Assembly (NCBI GenBank): GCA_014377495.1
Contig: JACMPN010000449.1
Location: forward strand, 1 to 13,809
Origin: Candidatus Sericytochromatia bacterium
GTDB lineage: Bacteria > Cyanobacteriota > Sericytochromatia > JACMPN01
DNA: 13,809 bases
Reading direction: 5' to 3'
The notes below the pieces were generated by a model. The model ran no database searches, was not told the DNA's origin, and worked only from the letters and a program-made list of their open reading frames with translations. Of the stretch, positions 1 to 7,729 are shown one piece after another. Position 1 is the first letter of the stretch. The number at the start of each line of letters is the position of its first letter. A program made the translations under genes and the position numbers.

Positions 1-2
1 GG

Positions 3-83
3 GCGACCCTCCGGGCGGGCGTCGCGGTGGCCACCGTGGGGGCCAAACTCAGCAAGCTGGCGCTGCCGCCGGACCGGGGCTGA
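3..83 (+). CDS. C-terminal fragment of an unknown protein, possibly a PfkB-type kinase (5' partial)
   Basis: An open frame enters from the left edge and ends at TGA 81-83, giving 26 residues (ATLRAGVAVATVGAKLSKLA and a short proline-containing tail). The Ala/Val-rich helix followed by VGA resembles the last helix of PfkB/ribokinase-like sugar or nucleoside kinases, where an 'AAALSVTRxGA'-type sequence is common. That resemblance is weak and comes from a very short piece. The 127 bp after the stop, up to the cytochrome gene, hold no gene or clear terminator that I can see. Confidence 0.4.
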   Translation, partial: ATLRAGVAVATVGAKLSKLALPPDRG

Positions 84-210
84 GGCAAGGGGCCAGGCGG
101 CCGGTGGGTTTGTACGGATGCCCGCCCACTGACCATCCTTTATCCTGAAGAACGGTTGACGGGCGGCGCTCCTCCGGGATGCCGGCAGCAAGAGAAAGCG
201 GGGCCATAAG

Positions 211-699
211 ATGCGTTGGACCTTCATCGGAATCATACCGGCGGCGGCACTGCTAGCCTGGGCGGCGCTACCGCAGGCGCAGGCGGCGCCCCCTGCCGGT
301 GGTCAGGCCATCTATACGGCGAACTGCGCCAAATGCCACCAGGCGAACGGCCAGGGGATCACCGGTCGGGTGCCTCCCTTGGCCGGGTCCGACTACATGA
401 CGGCGCCGGCGACCAAACGGATCGCCATCGTGCTGCAGGGGCTGAAGGGCAAGGTCGTCGTCAAAGACCAGGCTTACAACAACGTGATGAAGGGCGATCG
501 GCCGTACCTGTCCGATGCGGCCGTGGCAGCCGTGATCACCTACGTGGGGCACGCCTGGGGGAACAAGGGCGCTGCGGTGACCGAGCCGCAGGTCAGGGCC
601 TACCGTCATGTCAGGGAATCGGGCAAGACTGTGGACCAGTGGCGTGACCCGCCCGTCACGGGCCCAAAGCCGGCTCGGCAGCGCTGGCATCACCGCTGA
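211..699 (+). CDS. Secreted class I monohaem cytochrome c
   Basis: This 162-residue protein is predicted to carry electrons outside the membrane. Residues 1-25 form a signal peptide: basic start, hydrophobic core, then AQA before the cut. The haem-binding site CAKCH lies at 39-43, giving two thioether cysteines and proximal His43. The block NNVMKGDRPYLSDAAVAAVITYV (split here: NNVMKGDRPYLS, then DAAVAAVITYV) matches the usual 'VMPPxxxLSDEEIAAVLTYV' segment of small cytochromes c. Met93 is therefore the likely distal ligand, although the residues after it (KGDRPY) are not the usual Pro-rich run. A 40-residue basic tail follows the haem domain. The ATG at 211 is preceded by an AGAAAG-type ribosome site and starts directly into the signal peptide. 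A DUF302 gene follows on the same strand after 82 bp and may be co-transcribed. The electron partner cannot be told from the sequence. Confidence 0.85.
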   Translation: MRWTFIGIIPAAALLAWAALPQAQAAPPAGGQAIYTANCAKCHQANGQGITGRVPPLAGSDYMTAPATKRIAIVLQGLKGKVVVKDQAYNNVMKGDRPYLSDAAVAAVITYVGHAWGNKGAAVTEPQVRAYRHVRESGKTVDQWRDPPVTGPKPARQRWHHR

Positions 700-781
700 G
701 TCGCAGCGGGGTTGATCCAGCGAGTGAGACACAGTATGGCCGGCCATCACGGGTGCCGGTCCATCCCTTGGGAGGACACTG

Positions 782-1177
782 ATGACAACCGCAGTGCACT
801 GGTACTACACGGCGGATTCCGACAAGGGCTTCGAGGCAGCGGTGGCGGCCGTCGGGGCCGCCGCCGCGGCCCACGGCTTTCGGGTGCTGCACGTGCACGA
901 TGTCGCCGCCACCCTCGCCGCCAAGGGGTTTGAGCGGGCCCCTTACTCGATTGTCGAGATTTGCCAGGCCAGTATGGCCTGGGAGGTCCTCGAAGTGGAG
1001 ATCCATGCCGGCTTGATGTTGCCGTGTAAGATCAGCGTCTACACGGCATCCGGCCAGACCCGCATCAGCGCCCTGCGGCCGGCCCTGATGGCGATGCTGT
1101 TCCCGGGGAGCGGCCTGGAGGATCTCGCCGAACGCATCGACAAGGACGTCATCGCCATCGTGGATGCCGCCCGATAG
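782..1177 (+). CDS. DUF302 family protein
   Basis: The 131-residue protein has the DUF302 pattern. A 'GFEAAVAAV' helix is followed by GFRVLHVHDVAATLAAKG (residues 32-49), then YSIVEICQ (55-62) and LPCKISVYTASG (80-91). Cys61 and the Pro81-Cys82 pair are in the places where the family keeps them. There is no signal peptide or membrane segment, so it is probably cytoplasmic. The biochemical role of DUF302 is not established; members often lie near redox, heavy-metal or stress genes, in keeping with the cytochrome upstream. The start is secure: GGGAGGA at about 770-776 sits 5 bases before the ATG. The gene is intact and is followed by the IS630 remnant only 17 bp after its stop. Confidence 0.85.
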   Translation: MTTAVHWYYTADSDKGFEAAVAAVGAAAAAHGFRVLHVHDVAATLAAKGFERAPYSIVEICQASMAWEVLEVEIHAGLMLPCKISVYTASGQTRISALRPALMAMLFPGSGLEDLAERIDKDVIAIVDAAR

Positions 1178-1193
1178 GACAGCATCCGGCCTG

Positions 1194-1459
1194 ACCTTTC
1201 TGGCTGTAGGACCGGATGAAGGCCAGGACTGCGTTGGTCAGGGCGTCGAGGGAGACGAAGGAACCTCGCCGCAGGACGGCTCTGGCGAGGGTGCCGAACC
1301 AGAGCTCGAGCTGGTTGAGCCGTGAACGCCTTGCTGGTCGAGGTCGGGGGCTTGCAGATAGAGGTCACACAGGGCCTGTACACAGGCGTCTAAGTCGGGA
1401 TCGTCTTCAGGCCGGTTCAGCGATGGCACGACTTTGTGGGGCTTTAATTCGGCCAGACT
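1194..1459 (-). pseudogene. IS630-family transposase remnant, catalytic core deleted
   Basis: Read on the minus strand, 1459-1322 encodes AELKPHKVVPSLNRPEDD followed by DPDLDACVQALCDLYLQAPD and LDQQGVH. This is the stretch of IS630-type transposases that normally runs into 'V(I/L)STDEKTGIQALER'. At about 1320-1321 the sequence jumps, with a frame change, to LNQLELWFGTLARAVLRRGS and FVSLDALTNAVLAFIRSYSQ (1319-1194). That is the family's C-terminal 'LNQxExWF...RRGSF...FI..YN' block, which carries the third acidic residue of the DDE triad. The two Asp-bearing segments between are missing. Upstream of 1459 there is an in-frame TAA (1462-1460), so the N-terminal DNA-binding part is also absent. 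No terminal inverted repeats or TA duplication were found. It is a dead insertion. Confidence 0.8.
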
Positions 1460-1528
1460 TTAAAAAGGCAGGTGGCGACTGCCTGCGACGTGCGTGCGCT
1501 CCGAACCAACCCTAAAAGGGAGTTTCGG

Positions 1529-1675
1529 ATGTTGGCGGATAGGGCACTGATGGCCAAGATGGTGCAGTCTCTCATGCACGCAATGACCCCGGTGACGTCC
1601 TCTCAGACTGCCACCGGGGCTGATTGTTCGCTGGCTCTGCCGATCTTTAGATTGAATGCTGCACTAGCCGTCTGA
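1529..1675 (+). CDS. Possible small protein, 48 residues
   Basis: An open frame starts at ATG 1529 behind an AAAGGGAG sequence (about 1515-1522), which gives a workable ribosome-site spacing, and ends at 1675. The product begins MLADRALMAKMVQSLMHAM and has no recognisable domain, signal peptide or clear membrane helix. It lies between the dead IS630 copy and the convergent uspA gene, a region that may simply be decayed. The ribosome-site-like sequence is the only support. I keep it as a weak candidate. Confidence 0.2.
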   Translation: MLADRALMAKMVQSLMHAMTPVTSSQTATGADCSLALPIFRLNAALAV

Positions 1676-1694
1676 CGGGTCGGCGGCACTGCCG

Positions 1695-2144
1695 TTACAG
1701 AGGCTTTGACGGCGCCGGTTTGTCGCGCATGACGAAGACCGGGCAGGTGGCGTGATTGACCACATACGTGGCCACACTGCCCACGAGGAGCCGCTCCAGG
1801 AACTTGCGTCCGTGGGTGCCCACCACGATCACGTCGCTGTGGCGTTCGGCGGCTTGGCTGACGATCGTGGCGCCGGGATCGCCCGTGACCTTGAAGTAGG
1901 ACACCTGAGGATCGTGGCCATACAAGTCCTTGGCTCCGGCAATTGCCGTGTCGGCCTGCTCCTCTTCAAAGCGGTTGTCGGCGAAGTACGGCTCGGCCAT
2001 GAGCTGTCCCGCCCCGGCGACGCTGACTGCACCCAGCGGGACGATGGCGAGCACTGTGATCGTACTGCCGGGAAAAAATGAACGGGCCCCCCGCAACGCC
2101 AGGATTGAGCATTCCGAACCGTCTGTGGCGACCAATACCTGCAT
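1695..2144 (-). CDS. Universal stress protein, UspA family (first of a divergent pair)
   Basis: This 149-residue single-domain Usp protein opens with MQVLVATDGSECS, the usual first strand and loop with the conserved Asp8. It ends with the ATP-binding signature G-x2-G-x9-G-S: G109-T-H-G112, then G122-S123, followed by VATYVVNHATCPVFVMR. GDPGATIV (88-95) is also characteristic. It should form cytoplasmic dimers that bind ATP and act in stress tolerance; the exact signal is unknown. AAGGAGAT (2159-2152 on this strand) lies 7 bases before the ATG, so the start is secure. A perfect 8-bp inverted repeat (2164-2182) sits just upstream. The gene is divergent from a paralogue at 2396 that shares the GDPGATIV and YVVNHATCPV blocks. 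Confidence 0.93.
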   Translation of the reverse strand: MQVLVATDGSECSILALRGARSFFPGSTITVLAIVPLGAVSVAGAGQLMAEPYFADNRFEEEQADTAIAGAKDLYGHDPQVSYFKVTGDPGATIVSQAAERHSDVIVVGTHGRKFLERLLVGSVATYVVNHATCPVFVMRDKPAPSKPL

Positions 2145-2163
2145 GATCGTGATCTCCTTACCG

Positions 2164-2182
2164 GCAACGGGATCCCCGTTGC
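2164..2182. repeat. Perfect inverted repeat in front of the minus-strand uspA
   Basis: GCAACGGG-ATC-CCCGTTGC is an 8-bp perfect inverted repeat with a 3-base centre. It lies directly upstream of the ribosome site of the minus-strand Usp gene. It could be an operator for a dimeric regulator or a short hairpin in the 5' leader. The paralogous gene at 2396 has no matching copy in front of it. Confidence 0.5.
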
Positions 2183-2395
2183 GCCTGTAAGACTACGTTA
2201 CCTTGGTATCCCGCTCTCCACATCAGGAGATGTCCCGGATACCCGACACTGATCGCCTGCCTCAGCCGGCCGCTCGCCCTCCCCCTGCAGCCGGCCGTGA
2301 TGATCGGCGGTTTACCCGGATGTTGGTCCGGATCCCCTCAGCTACGGTGCCAACAAGCGGTGACCATTCACTGTGGCTACGGGAGGCAAGGAACC

Positions 2396-2875
2396 ATGCA
2401 AGTCTTGATCGTCACCGACGGGGCTCACTGCTCACAGCTCGCTGTGAGGCGCGTGCGGACCTTTTATCCGACGGACACCCTGGTGGTGCTGAGCGTCGAG
2501 CCGATGCCTGCCGGTGGCCTGCTCAACGTCGGCGGGGTCATGGGCCCTGTGCTCGTTGACCCGCATCTGCAGGAGACGTCGACCGCCACGGCGATTACCG
2601 ATGCCCGGCGAATCCTGGGCGAGGGCCCCGACGTGTCCTACCGGACCACCCAGGGTGACCCGGGGGCCACGATCGTGGCCGTCGCCCAGGAACTCGACGT
2701 CGACGTCATCGTCATGGGCAGCCATGGCCGCGACACGCTGGCGCGTCTCCTGATCGGCAGTGTGGCCAATTACGTCGTCAACCATGCAACCTGCCCGGTG
2801 CTGGTCTTCAAGTCCAAAGTGGTGGCTGCGGCCACCGGCGTGCCCACGCCGCCCCAGGCCACCGTCATCAGCTGA
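2396..2875 (+). CDS. Universal stress protein, UspA family (second of a divergent pair)
   Basis: The 159-residue Usp-domain protein begins MQVLIVTDGAHCS. The ATP-binding signature is MGSH-G (G108 to G111) followed by LLIGSVANYVVNHATCPVLVF (G121, S122). GDPGATIV recurs at 88-95, as in the divergent neighbour. An 18-residue Ala/Pro-rich tail follows the domain. A longer frame is open upstream to 2297, but ATG 2396 is the likely start: it aligns with the first strand of the family and has GGGAGG (2381-2386) 9 bases ahead. The two Usp genes share a 251-bp divergent promoter region, so they are probably a local duplication now free to be regulated separately. The next gene, pckA, begins 141 bp downstream with no obvious terminator between. 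Confidence 0.93.
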   Translation: MQVLIVTDGAHCSQLAVRRVRTFYPTDTLVVLSVEPMPAGGLLNVGGVMGPVLVDPHLQETSTATAITDARRILGEGPDVSYRTTQGDPGATIVAVAQELDVDVIVMGSHGRDTLARLLIGSVANYVVNHATCPVLVFKSKVVAAATGVPTPPQATVIS

Positions 2876-3016
2876 CGGGTGTGCAGCATCCGAAAAACGG
2901 GTGCCGATACGCAGACGACGCTGACGCGGCCGGAACGACAAGATGCGTAGGTTCCCCGGGTAGGCATCCGTGGGCCGATCGCTAAACTGCAGACAATAGC
3001 AGAAAGAGCGTGCCCC

Positions 3017-4615
3017 ATGGCCCAGCATACCCTCGAAGATCACGGCATCCGGAATATCAAGCACGTCTATTGGAATCTGCCGACCCCGCTTTTGGTCGAA
3101 GAGGCCATCAGCCGGCGGGAGGGCCGCCTCGCCCACCACGGCCCCTTGGTCGTCCGGACCGGCACCCACACGGGCCGGGCCCCCAACGACAAGTTCATCG
3201 TCCGTGAGCCCAGCAGCGCCGCCCATGTCGGCTGGGGCAAGGTCAACCGCCCGATGGAGCCCGCCCAGTTCGAAGGGCTGCGGCGCCGCATGCTGGCGTA
3301 CTTCCAGGGCCGGGACCTCTTCGTCCAGGATTGCTTCGCCGGGGCCGACCCCAGCTACCGGGTGCCCGTCCGGGTCGTCACTGAGACGGCCTGGCACAGC
3401 CTCTTTGCCCGCAACATGTTCCTGCAGGGCGAGCCCGGCGACACGGCTTCCGGCGAGCATCCCTTCACGGTGCTGCATGCGCCTGGTTTCCAGGCCATCC
3501 CGGAGATCGACGGCACCCATTCGGAAGCCTTCATCGTCCTCCATTTCGGTGAACGGCTGATCCTGATTGGCGGGACCGCCTATGCCGGTGAAATCAAAAA
3601 ATCCATCTTCAGCATGATGAATTATCTGCTGCCCCAGCTGGACGTCCTGACGATGCACAGCTCCGCAAACGTGGGTGAGCAGGGCGACGTCGCCATTTTC
3701 TTCGGCCTGTCCGGGACCGGGAAGACGACCCTGTCCACCGAGCCGACCAGGCAGCTGGTCGGCGACGACGAAATCGGCTGGAGCGAAACGGGCGTGTTCA
3801 ACCTGGAAGGCGGCTGCTACGCCAAGGCCATCCGCCTGTCGGCGACGGACGAGCCGGAGATCTACCAGACGACCCGGCAGTTCGGCACGGTCCTGGAAAA
3901 CGTCGGTTACGACAGCGCCACGGGCCAGCCCGATCTGGACGACGCCTCGCTGACCGAAAACACCCGGGCCGCCTACCCCGTCACCCACGTGCCGAACGTG
4001 ATCCGCAACGGCATGGCCGGTCATCCCCAGCACATCTTCATGCTCACGGCCGATGCCTTCGGCGTGTTGCCGCCGATCGCCCGACTCACCCCCGATCAGG
4101 CGATTTTCCACTTCCTGTCCGGCTATACGGCCAAAGTCGCCGGTACGGAAGAGGGCGTCACGGAGCCGCAGGCAACGTTCAGCGCCTGTTTCGGGGCCCC
4201 GTTCATGGCCTTGCCGTCACAGGACTACGCAAAACTGCTCAAAGCGCGGATCGCCGCCCACGAGGTCAAGGTCTGGCTGGTCAACACGGGCTGGACGGGC
4301 GGCCCGTATGGTGTCGGGACGCGGATGAAGATCCAGTGGACCCGGGCCCTGCTGCATGCCGCCATGGCCGGCACCCTCGACACGGTGCCGATGGTGACGG
4401 ACCCCGTCTTCGGCCTCGCCATGCCCACCAGTTGTCCGGACGTGCCGGCGGCCGTGCTGATCCCCAGGGAGACCTGGGCCGACGGGGCGGCTTACGATGC
4501 CCAGGCCAAAAAAGTCGCAGCCCTGTTCAGTGAGAACTTCCAGGCGAACTACGGCACTGTGCCCGCTGCAGGCACGGCAGCAGACCTTTTGCCCCGGCAG
4601 GCCACAGGAGTCTGA
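3017..4615 (+). CDS. pckA: Phosphoenolpyruvate carboxykinase (ATP)
   Basis: The enzyme catalyses oxaloacetate + ATP to PEP + CO2 + ADP (EC 4.1.1.49) in the cytoplasm, the entry to gluconeogenesis or, reversed, an anaplerotic CO2 fixation. The 532 residues match the normal ATP-type length. Visible motifs are RTGTHTGRAPNDKF (47-60, substrate loop), GGTAYAGEIKKSIF (185-198, metal and PEP site with Lys194/195), the P-loop GLSGTGKTTLS (230-240) and the acidic metal site GDDEIGW (249-255). The ATG at 3017 follows AGAAAGAG (3001-3008) and gives the standard N-terminus. The gene stands alone and ends in a strong GC hairpin (4622-4650). PEP is also a substrate for the AroF and AroA enzymes encoded further along. 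Long open frames on the opposite strand are shadows. Confidence 0.97.
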   Translation: MAQHTLEDHGIRNIKHVYWNLPTPLLVEEAISRREGRLAHHGPLVVRTGTHTGRAPNDKFIVREPSSAAHVGWGKVNRPMEPAQFEGLRRRMLAYFQGRDLFVQDCFAGADPSYRVPVRVVTETAWHSLFARNMFLQGEPGDTASGEHPFTVLHAPGFQAIPEIDGTHSEAFIVLHFGERLILIGGTAYAGEIKKSIFSMMNYLLPQLDVLTMHSSANVGEQGDVAIFFGLSGTGKTTLSTEPTRQLVGDDEIGWSETGVFNLEGGCYAKAIRLSATDEPEIYQTTRQFGTVLENVGYDSATGQPDLDDASLTENTRAAYPVTHVPNVIRNGMAGHPQHIFMLTADAFGVLPPIARLTPDQAIFHFLSGYTAKVAGTEEGVTEPQATFSACFGAPFMALPSQDYAKLLKARIAAHEVKVWLVNTGWTGGPYGVGTRMKIQWTRALLHAAMAGTLDTVPMVTDPVFGLAMPTSCPDVPAAVLIPRETWADGAAYDAQAKKVAALFSENFQANYGTVPAAGTAADLLPRQATGV

Positions 4616-4621
4616 CCGGCA

Positions 4622-4650
4622 CGGCCCCGGCCCTTTGACGGCCGGGGCCG
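4622..4650 (+). terminator. GC-rich hairpin after pckA
   Basis: CGGCCCCGGCC (4622-4632) and GGCCGGGGCCG (4640-4650) form an 11-bp perfect stem with a 7-base loop, starting 7 bases after the pckA stop. No T-run follows, so it may be a weak intrinsic terminator, or an mRNA-stabilising or pause hairpin. Confidence 0.55.
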
Positions 4651-4752
4651 CCTGGCACGGGTGAGACCGCCCGATCCTCCGAGCGGCCAGCCGGATGGAC
4701 CGGTATGATAGGCTGTAGCTGGCAGCCTGCAACCCTTTCACCGCTCGGAACG

Positions 4753-6381
4753 ATGATGACCCTGTTCGTGGAAAACCCCCTTCTGGTCCTGTTCGCCGTT
4801 TCCGCCCTGGGTTATGCCATCGGTCAACTGCGTCTCTGGGGCGTTCGCCTCGGCATTGCGGCGGTGCTGTTTGTCGGTTTGGCCGGCGGCGCCCTCGACC
4901 CGGCCCTCGGTCTGCCCGAGATCGTCTATCAGGCCGGCCTCGTGCTTTTCGTCTACACGACGGCCCTCAGCGGCGGTCCGACCTTTCTGTCGTCGCTGAA
5001 ACGCCGGGGCCTGCAGCAGAATCTGCTCGTCATCGCCGTCCTGCTCAGCACCGGCGGGCTGGCCTGGGGGATCGGCAAGGCGCTGGCCCTGAAGCGCAGC
5101 CTCGTTGCGGGTCTGTATGCCGGCAGCCTGACGAATACGCCGGCGCTGGCAGGCGTGCTGGACCTGCTCCGCCGGAATCCCCCCGGTGAGACGCCCCTCG
5201 CCCAAGCGCTGGCCGAGCCCGTCGTCGGGTATGCGGTGGCCTATCCCATGGGCGTGATCGGGATGATCCTGGCTATCGTTACGGCCCGGTGGCTGTGGCG
5301 GGTGGACAGCGCCCGGGAAGCCGAGACGGTCGCGGCCGGCGGCACCGACCTGCGGAACGTGACGGTCCTCGTCACCAACGGCGAGGCCTGCCGCCAGACT
5401 CTGGGCGAAATGAAGACGGGTCAGGGGTGGCGGAGCGTGTTTGCCCGCCTCAAGCGGGACGAGGCCGTCATCCTCTGTACGGACGAGACCCGATTTGCCC
5501 CCGGCGATCTGGTCAGCATCCTCGGTCCCGAGGACTTGCTGGACCCGGTGATCGCCTTTTTGGGGGAGCGGACACCCGGCCACCTGGAGGACGACCGCAG
5601 CGCGTTCGACTACCGGCGCATCGTCGTCTCGAACCGGGAGGTGGCCGGTCGCCCCTTGGTCGATTTGAATCTGAGTGGGCGTTTTGGCGCCATCGTCACC
5701 CGCATCCGCCGTGGCGACGTCGATCTGCTGGCGGCCCGGGGCGCCACCCTCGAACTGGGGGACCGCATCCGGGTGGTGGCCCCCCAGGACCACATCTCGG
5801 CAGTCACCCGCTACTTCGGCGATTCGTACAAACGCATCAGTGAGGTCGACGGGTTCACCCTGGGCCTGGGCATTGCCCTCGGCCTGCTCGTGGGCATCGT
5901 CCCCCTGCCGTTGCCTGGCGGGATGACGTTCCGGCTGGGCTTTGCGACGGGTCCGCTGCTGGCGGGGCTGATCCTCGGCGCCCTGGGCCGCACCGGCCCC
6001 ATCATCTGGTCGCTCCCCTACAGCGCCAATCTGACGTTGCGGCAGTTCGGCCTGATGCTCTTTCTGGCGGGGATCGGGACCCGCTCGGGCTATGCCTTTG
6101 CCCAGACGCTCAGCCAGAGCGGCGGGATGGCCCTGTTTCTGTCCGGGACCCTGATCACCCTGACCGCCGCCCTGGGCACCCTGTGGCTCGGTCACCGCTG
6201 GCTGAGGATCCCGTTGGGTACGCTGATCGGCGTCCTGGCCGGCATGCAGACGCAACCGGCCGTCCTCGCCTTTGCCGCCGAACAGACGGACGACGACAGG
6301 CCCGCAGCTGGTTACGCCACCGTCTTTCCGGTGGCCATGGTCGCCAAGATCCTCATCGCCCAGCTGCTGCTCAGTCTTTAA
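4753..6381 (+). CDS. AspT/YidE-type membrane transporter with two RCK_C (TrkA-C) domains
   Basis: This 542-residue inner-membrane protein has the layout of the aspartate:alanine exchanger (AAE) family and its YidE/YbjL relatives. A first set of membrane helices (about 5-195) carries YAGSLTNTPALAGVL. Two soluble RCK_C-like domains follow (about 210-285, ending GDLVSILGPEDLLDPVIAFL; and about 290-370, with RRIVVSNREVAGRPLVDL and GDRIRVVAPQDHISAV). A second helix set (about 375-542) carries the matching GMQTQPAVLAFA motif. The two helical halves are internal repeats. The substrate is unknown; family members move dicarboxylates or amino acids. An upstream in-frame ATG at 4705 lies inside a TATGAT -10-like box, so I chose the ATG at 4753, which begins directly at the first helix. 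The ribosome site is weak. Confidence 0.88.
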   Translation: MMTLFVENPLLVLFAVSALGYAIGQLRLWGVRLGIAAVLFVGLAGGALDPALGLPEIVYQAGLVLFVYTTALSGGPTFLSSLKRRGLQQNLLVIAVLLSTGGLAWGIGKALALKRSLVAGLYAGSLTNTPALAGVLDLLRRNPPGETPLAQALAEPVVGYAVAYPMGVIGMILAIVTARWLWRVDSAREAETVAAGGTDLRNVTVLVTNGEACRQTLGEMKTGQGWRSVFARLKRDEAVILCTDETRFAPGDLVSILGPEDLLDPVIAFLGERTPGHLEDDRSAFDYRRIVVSNREVAGRPLVDLNLSGRFGAIVTRIRRGDVDLLAARGATLELGDRIRVVAPQDHISAVTRYFGDSYKRISEVDGFTLGLGIALGLLVGIVPLPLPGGMTFRLGFATGPLLAGLILGALGRTGPIIWSLPYSANLTLRQFGLMLFLAGIGTRSGYAFAQTLSQSGGMALFLSGTLITLTAALGTLWLGHRWLRIPLGTLIGVLAGMQTQPAVLAFAAEQTDDDRPAAGYATVFPVAMVAKILIAQLLLSL

Positions 6382-6385
6382 GGGG

Positions 6386-6422
6386 TTGTCGGCGCATAAA
6401 CTGCCAGTTTTTGCGCCGACAA
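6386..6422. terminator. Long hairpin between convergent genes
   Basis: TTGTCGGCGCA (6386-6396) pairs with TGCGCCGACAA (6412-6422), and AAACTG pairs with CAGTTT inside it. This gives 11 + 6 bp around one T-T mismatch and a 1-base centre. It fills the 43-bp gap between the transporter stop and the aroA stop and probably serves both directions, although neither side has a long T-run. Confidence 0.6.
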
Positions 6423-6424
6423 GC

Positions 6425-7729
6425 CTAAGACCAGTGGACGGTGGCGCCCAATCCCTCCAGGCATTCGGCAAAGCCTGGGAAGCTCGTCTGGATGGCGTCG
6501 GCATCCTGGATGACGGTCTGACCGGTGGCGATCAGGCCGGCCACGGCGGCGGACATCGCCAGCCGGTGATCGCCCCAGCAGGTGACCGACGCCCCGTGCA
6601 GCGGTGTCTTGCCTGTGACGGTCCAGCCATCGGGCCGCTCGGTGATGTCGGCGCCAAACAAGCGCAGCAACTCCACCAGGCGGCTGATGCGGTCGGATTC
6701 CTTGACCCGCAGCTCCTCGGCGCCGGTGATCACCGTCTCGCCCTCAGCCTGCGTGGCGAGGACGGCCAGGATGGGCAGCTCGTCGATCATCAGGGGGATG
6801 CGCTCAGGCGGCACGGCCACGCCTTTTAAGGGCCGGTACCGGATGCGGATGTCCGCCATGGGCTCACCGACGGTGTCGGGTGTTTCCCACGTCAGGTCGG
6901 CACCCATCTCCCGCAACGTCGTCAGCAGACCGATGCGGGTCGGGTTCACGCCCACCCGCAGGAGGGTGACGTCCGAGCCCGGGACCGACAGGGCGGCGAT
7001 CAGCGGGAATGCCGCCGAGGAGATGTCCGCCGGCACCTCGACATGGGTGCCGTGCAGGTGTTGTGGGCCGGAGATGCGGATGGTCAGGCCGTCCTGGGTG
7101 TAGTGGCCGCCGAAGGCCGGCAGCATGATCTCCGTGTGGTTTCGGCTGGGCAACGGTTCGGTGATCGTCGATTCGCCGGGCGTCTGCAGGGCAGCGAGCA
7201 TCAGGGCGGACTTGATCTGGGCACTGGCGACGGGCAACACGTAGTGGATGGGCTGCAGGTCACCGCCCTGGATGGTCAGAGGGGCGAGCGTGCCGCCGGC
7301 CCGGCCGAGGATCTGGGCGCCCATCTGCTGAAGGGGTTTGCCGACCCGGGCCATGGGCCGGCGGCGCAGGGTGGCATCCCCCGTCAGCGTGGCGACGAAG
7401 GGGCGGGCAGCGAGCAGGCCGAGCAGCAGCCGCCTCGTCCTGCCGGGGGTGCCGCAATCAAGCAGATCGGCCGGTTCGGCAAAGGCGGCATAGCCGGGGC
7501 TGCGGATGGTCAGGGTTTCCGGGGTCTCGCCCTGGATGACCGTGACGCCCAGGGCGGTGACGGCGTTCAGGGTGGCATGGCAGTCTTCACCGGCCAAGAA
7601 GCCGGACACGGTCGTCTCGCCTTCGGCCATCGCCCCGAACAGGAGGGACCGGTGGGAGATCGACTTGTCGCCGGGGCCGAGGGCCTCGCCGAGCAACGGG
7701 GTGGTTTGGGGTTGGACGGAAAGGTTCAT
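6425..7729 (-). CDS. aroA: EPSP synthase (3-phosphoshikimate 1-carboxyvinyltransferase) with an atypical PEP loop
   Basis: The enzyme joins shikimate-3-phosphate and PEP to EPSP (EC 2.5.1.19), the sixth shikimate-pathway step. The 434 residues are full length. Conserved sites present: GPGDKSISHRS (18-28; Lys22, Ser23, Arg27), LRRRPM (121-126; Arg124), the ASAQIKSALM block, PADISSAAFP, IDELPILA (Asp), EELRVKESDR and GDHRLAM. The exception is the PEP/S3P loop, usually G-N-(A/S)-G-T-x-(M/I)-R. Here residues 93-100 read G-T-P-G-R-T-R-R (codons 7453-7430), replacing Asn94, Thr97 and the residue at 99. Numbering coincides with E. coli. The ATG overlaps the tyrA stop as ATGA, so translation is coupled in the aroF-tyrA-aroA operon. 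The rest of the protein looks under normal constraint. It may be active with altered PEP or glyphosate handling, impaired, or affected by sequence errors. Confidence 0.93.
   Translation of the reverse strand: MNLSVQPQTTPLLGEALGPGDKSISHRSLLFGAMAEGETTVSGFLAGEDCHATLNAVTALGVTVIQGETPETLTIRSPGYAAFAEPADLLDCGTPGRTRRLLLGLLAARPFVATLTGDATLRRRPMARVGKPLQQMGAQILGRAGGTLAPLTIQGGDLQPIHYVLPVASAQIKSALMLAALQTPGESTITEPLPSRNHTEIMLPAFGGHYTQDGLTIRISGPQHLHGTHVEVPADISSAAFPLIAALSVPGSDVTLLRVGVNPTRIGLLTTLREMGADLTWETPDTVGEPMADIRIRYRPLKGVAVPPERIPLMIDELPILAVLATQAEGETVITGAEELRVKESDRISRLVELLRLFGADITERPDGWTVTGKTPLHGASVTCWGDHRLAMSAAVAGLIATGQTVIQDADAIQTSFPGFAECLEGLGATVHWS

Noticed and set aside
2432..4111. A 559-codon minus-strand open frame opposite uspA and pckA
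   Set aside because: It is antisense to two well-supported genes, has no recognisable domain and is a typical shadow frame in GC-rich DNA.
4738..6504. A 588-codon minus-strand open frame opposite the transporter
   Set aside because: Low-complexity Gln/Gly/Arg/Asp-rich product antisense to a clear membrane transporter; a shadow frame.
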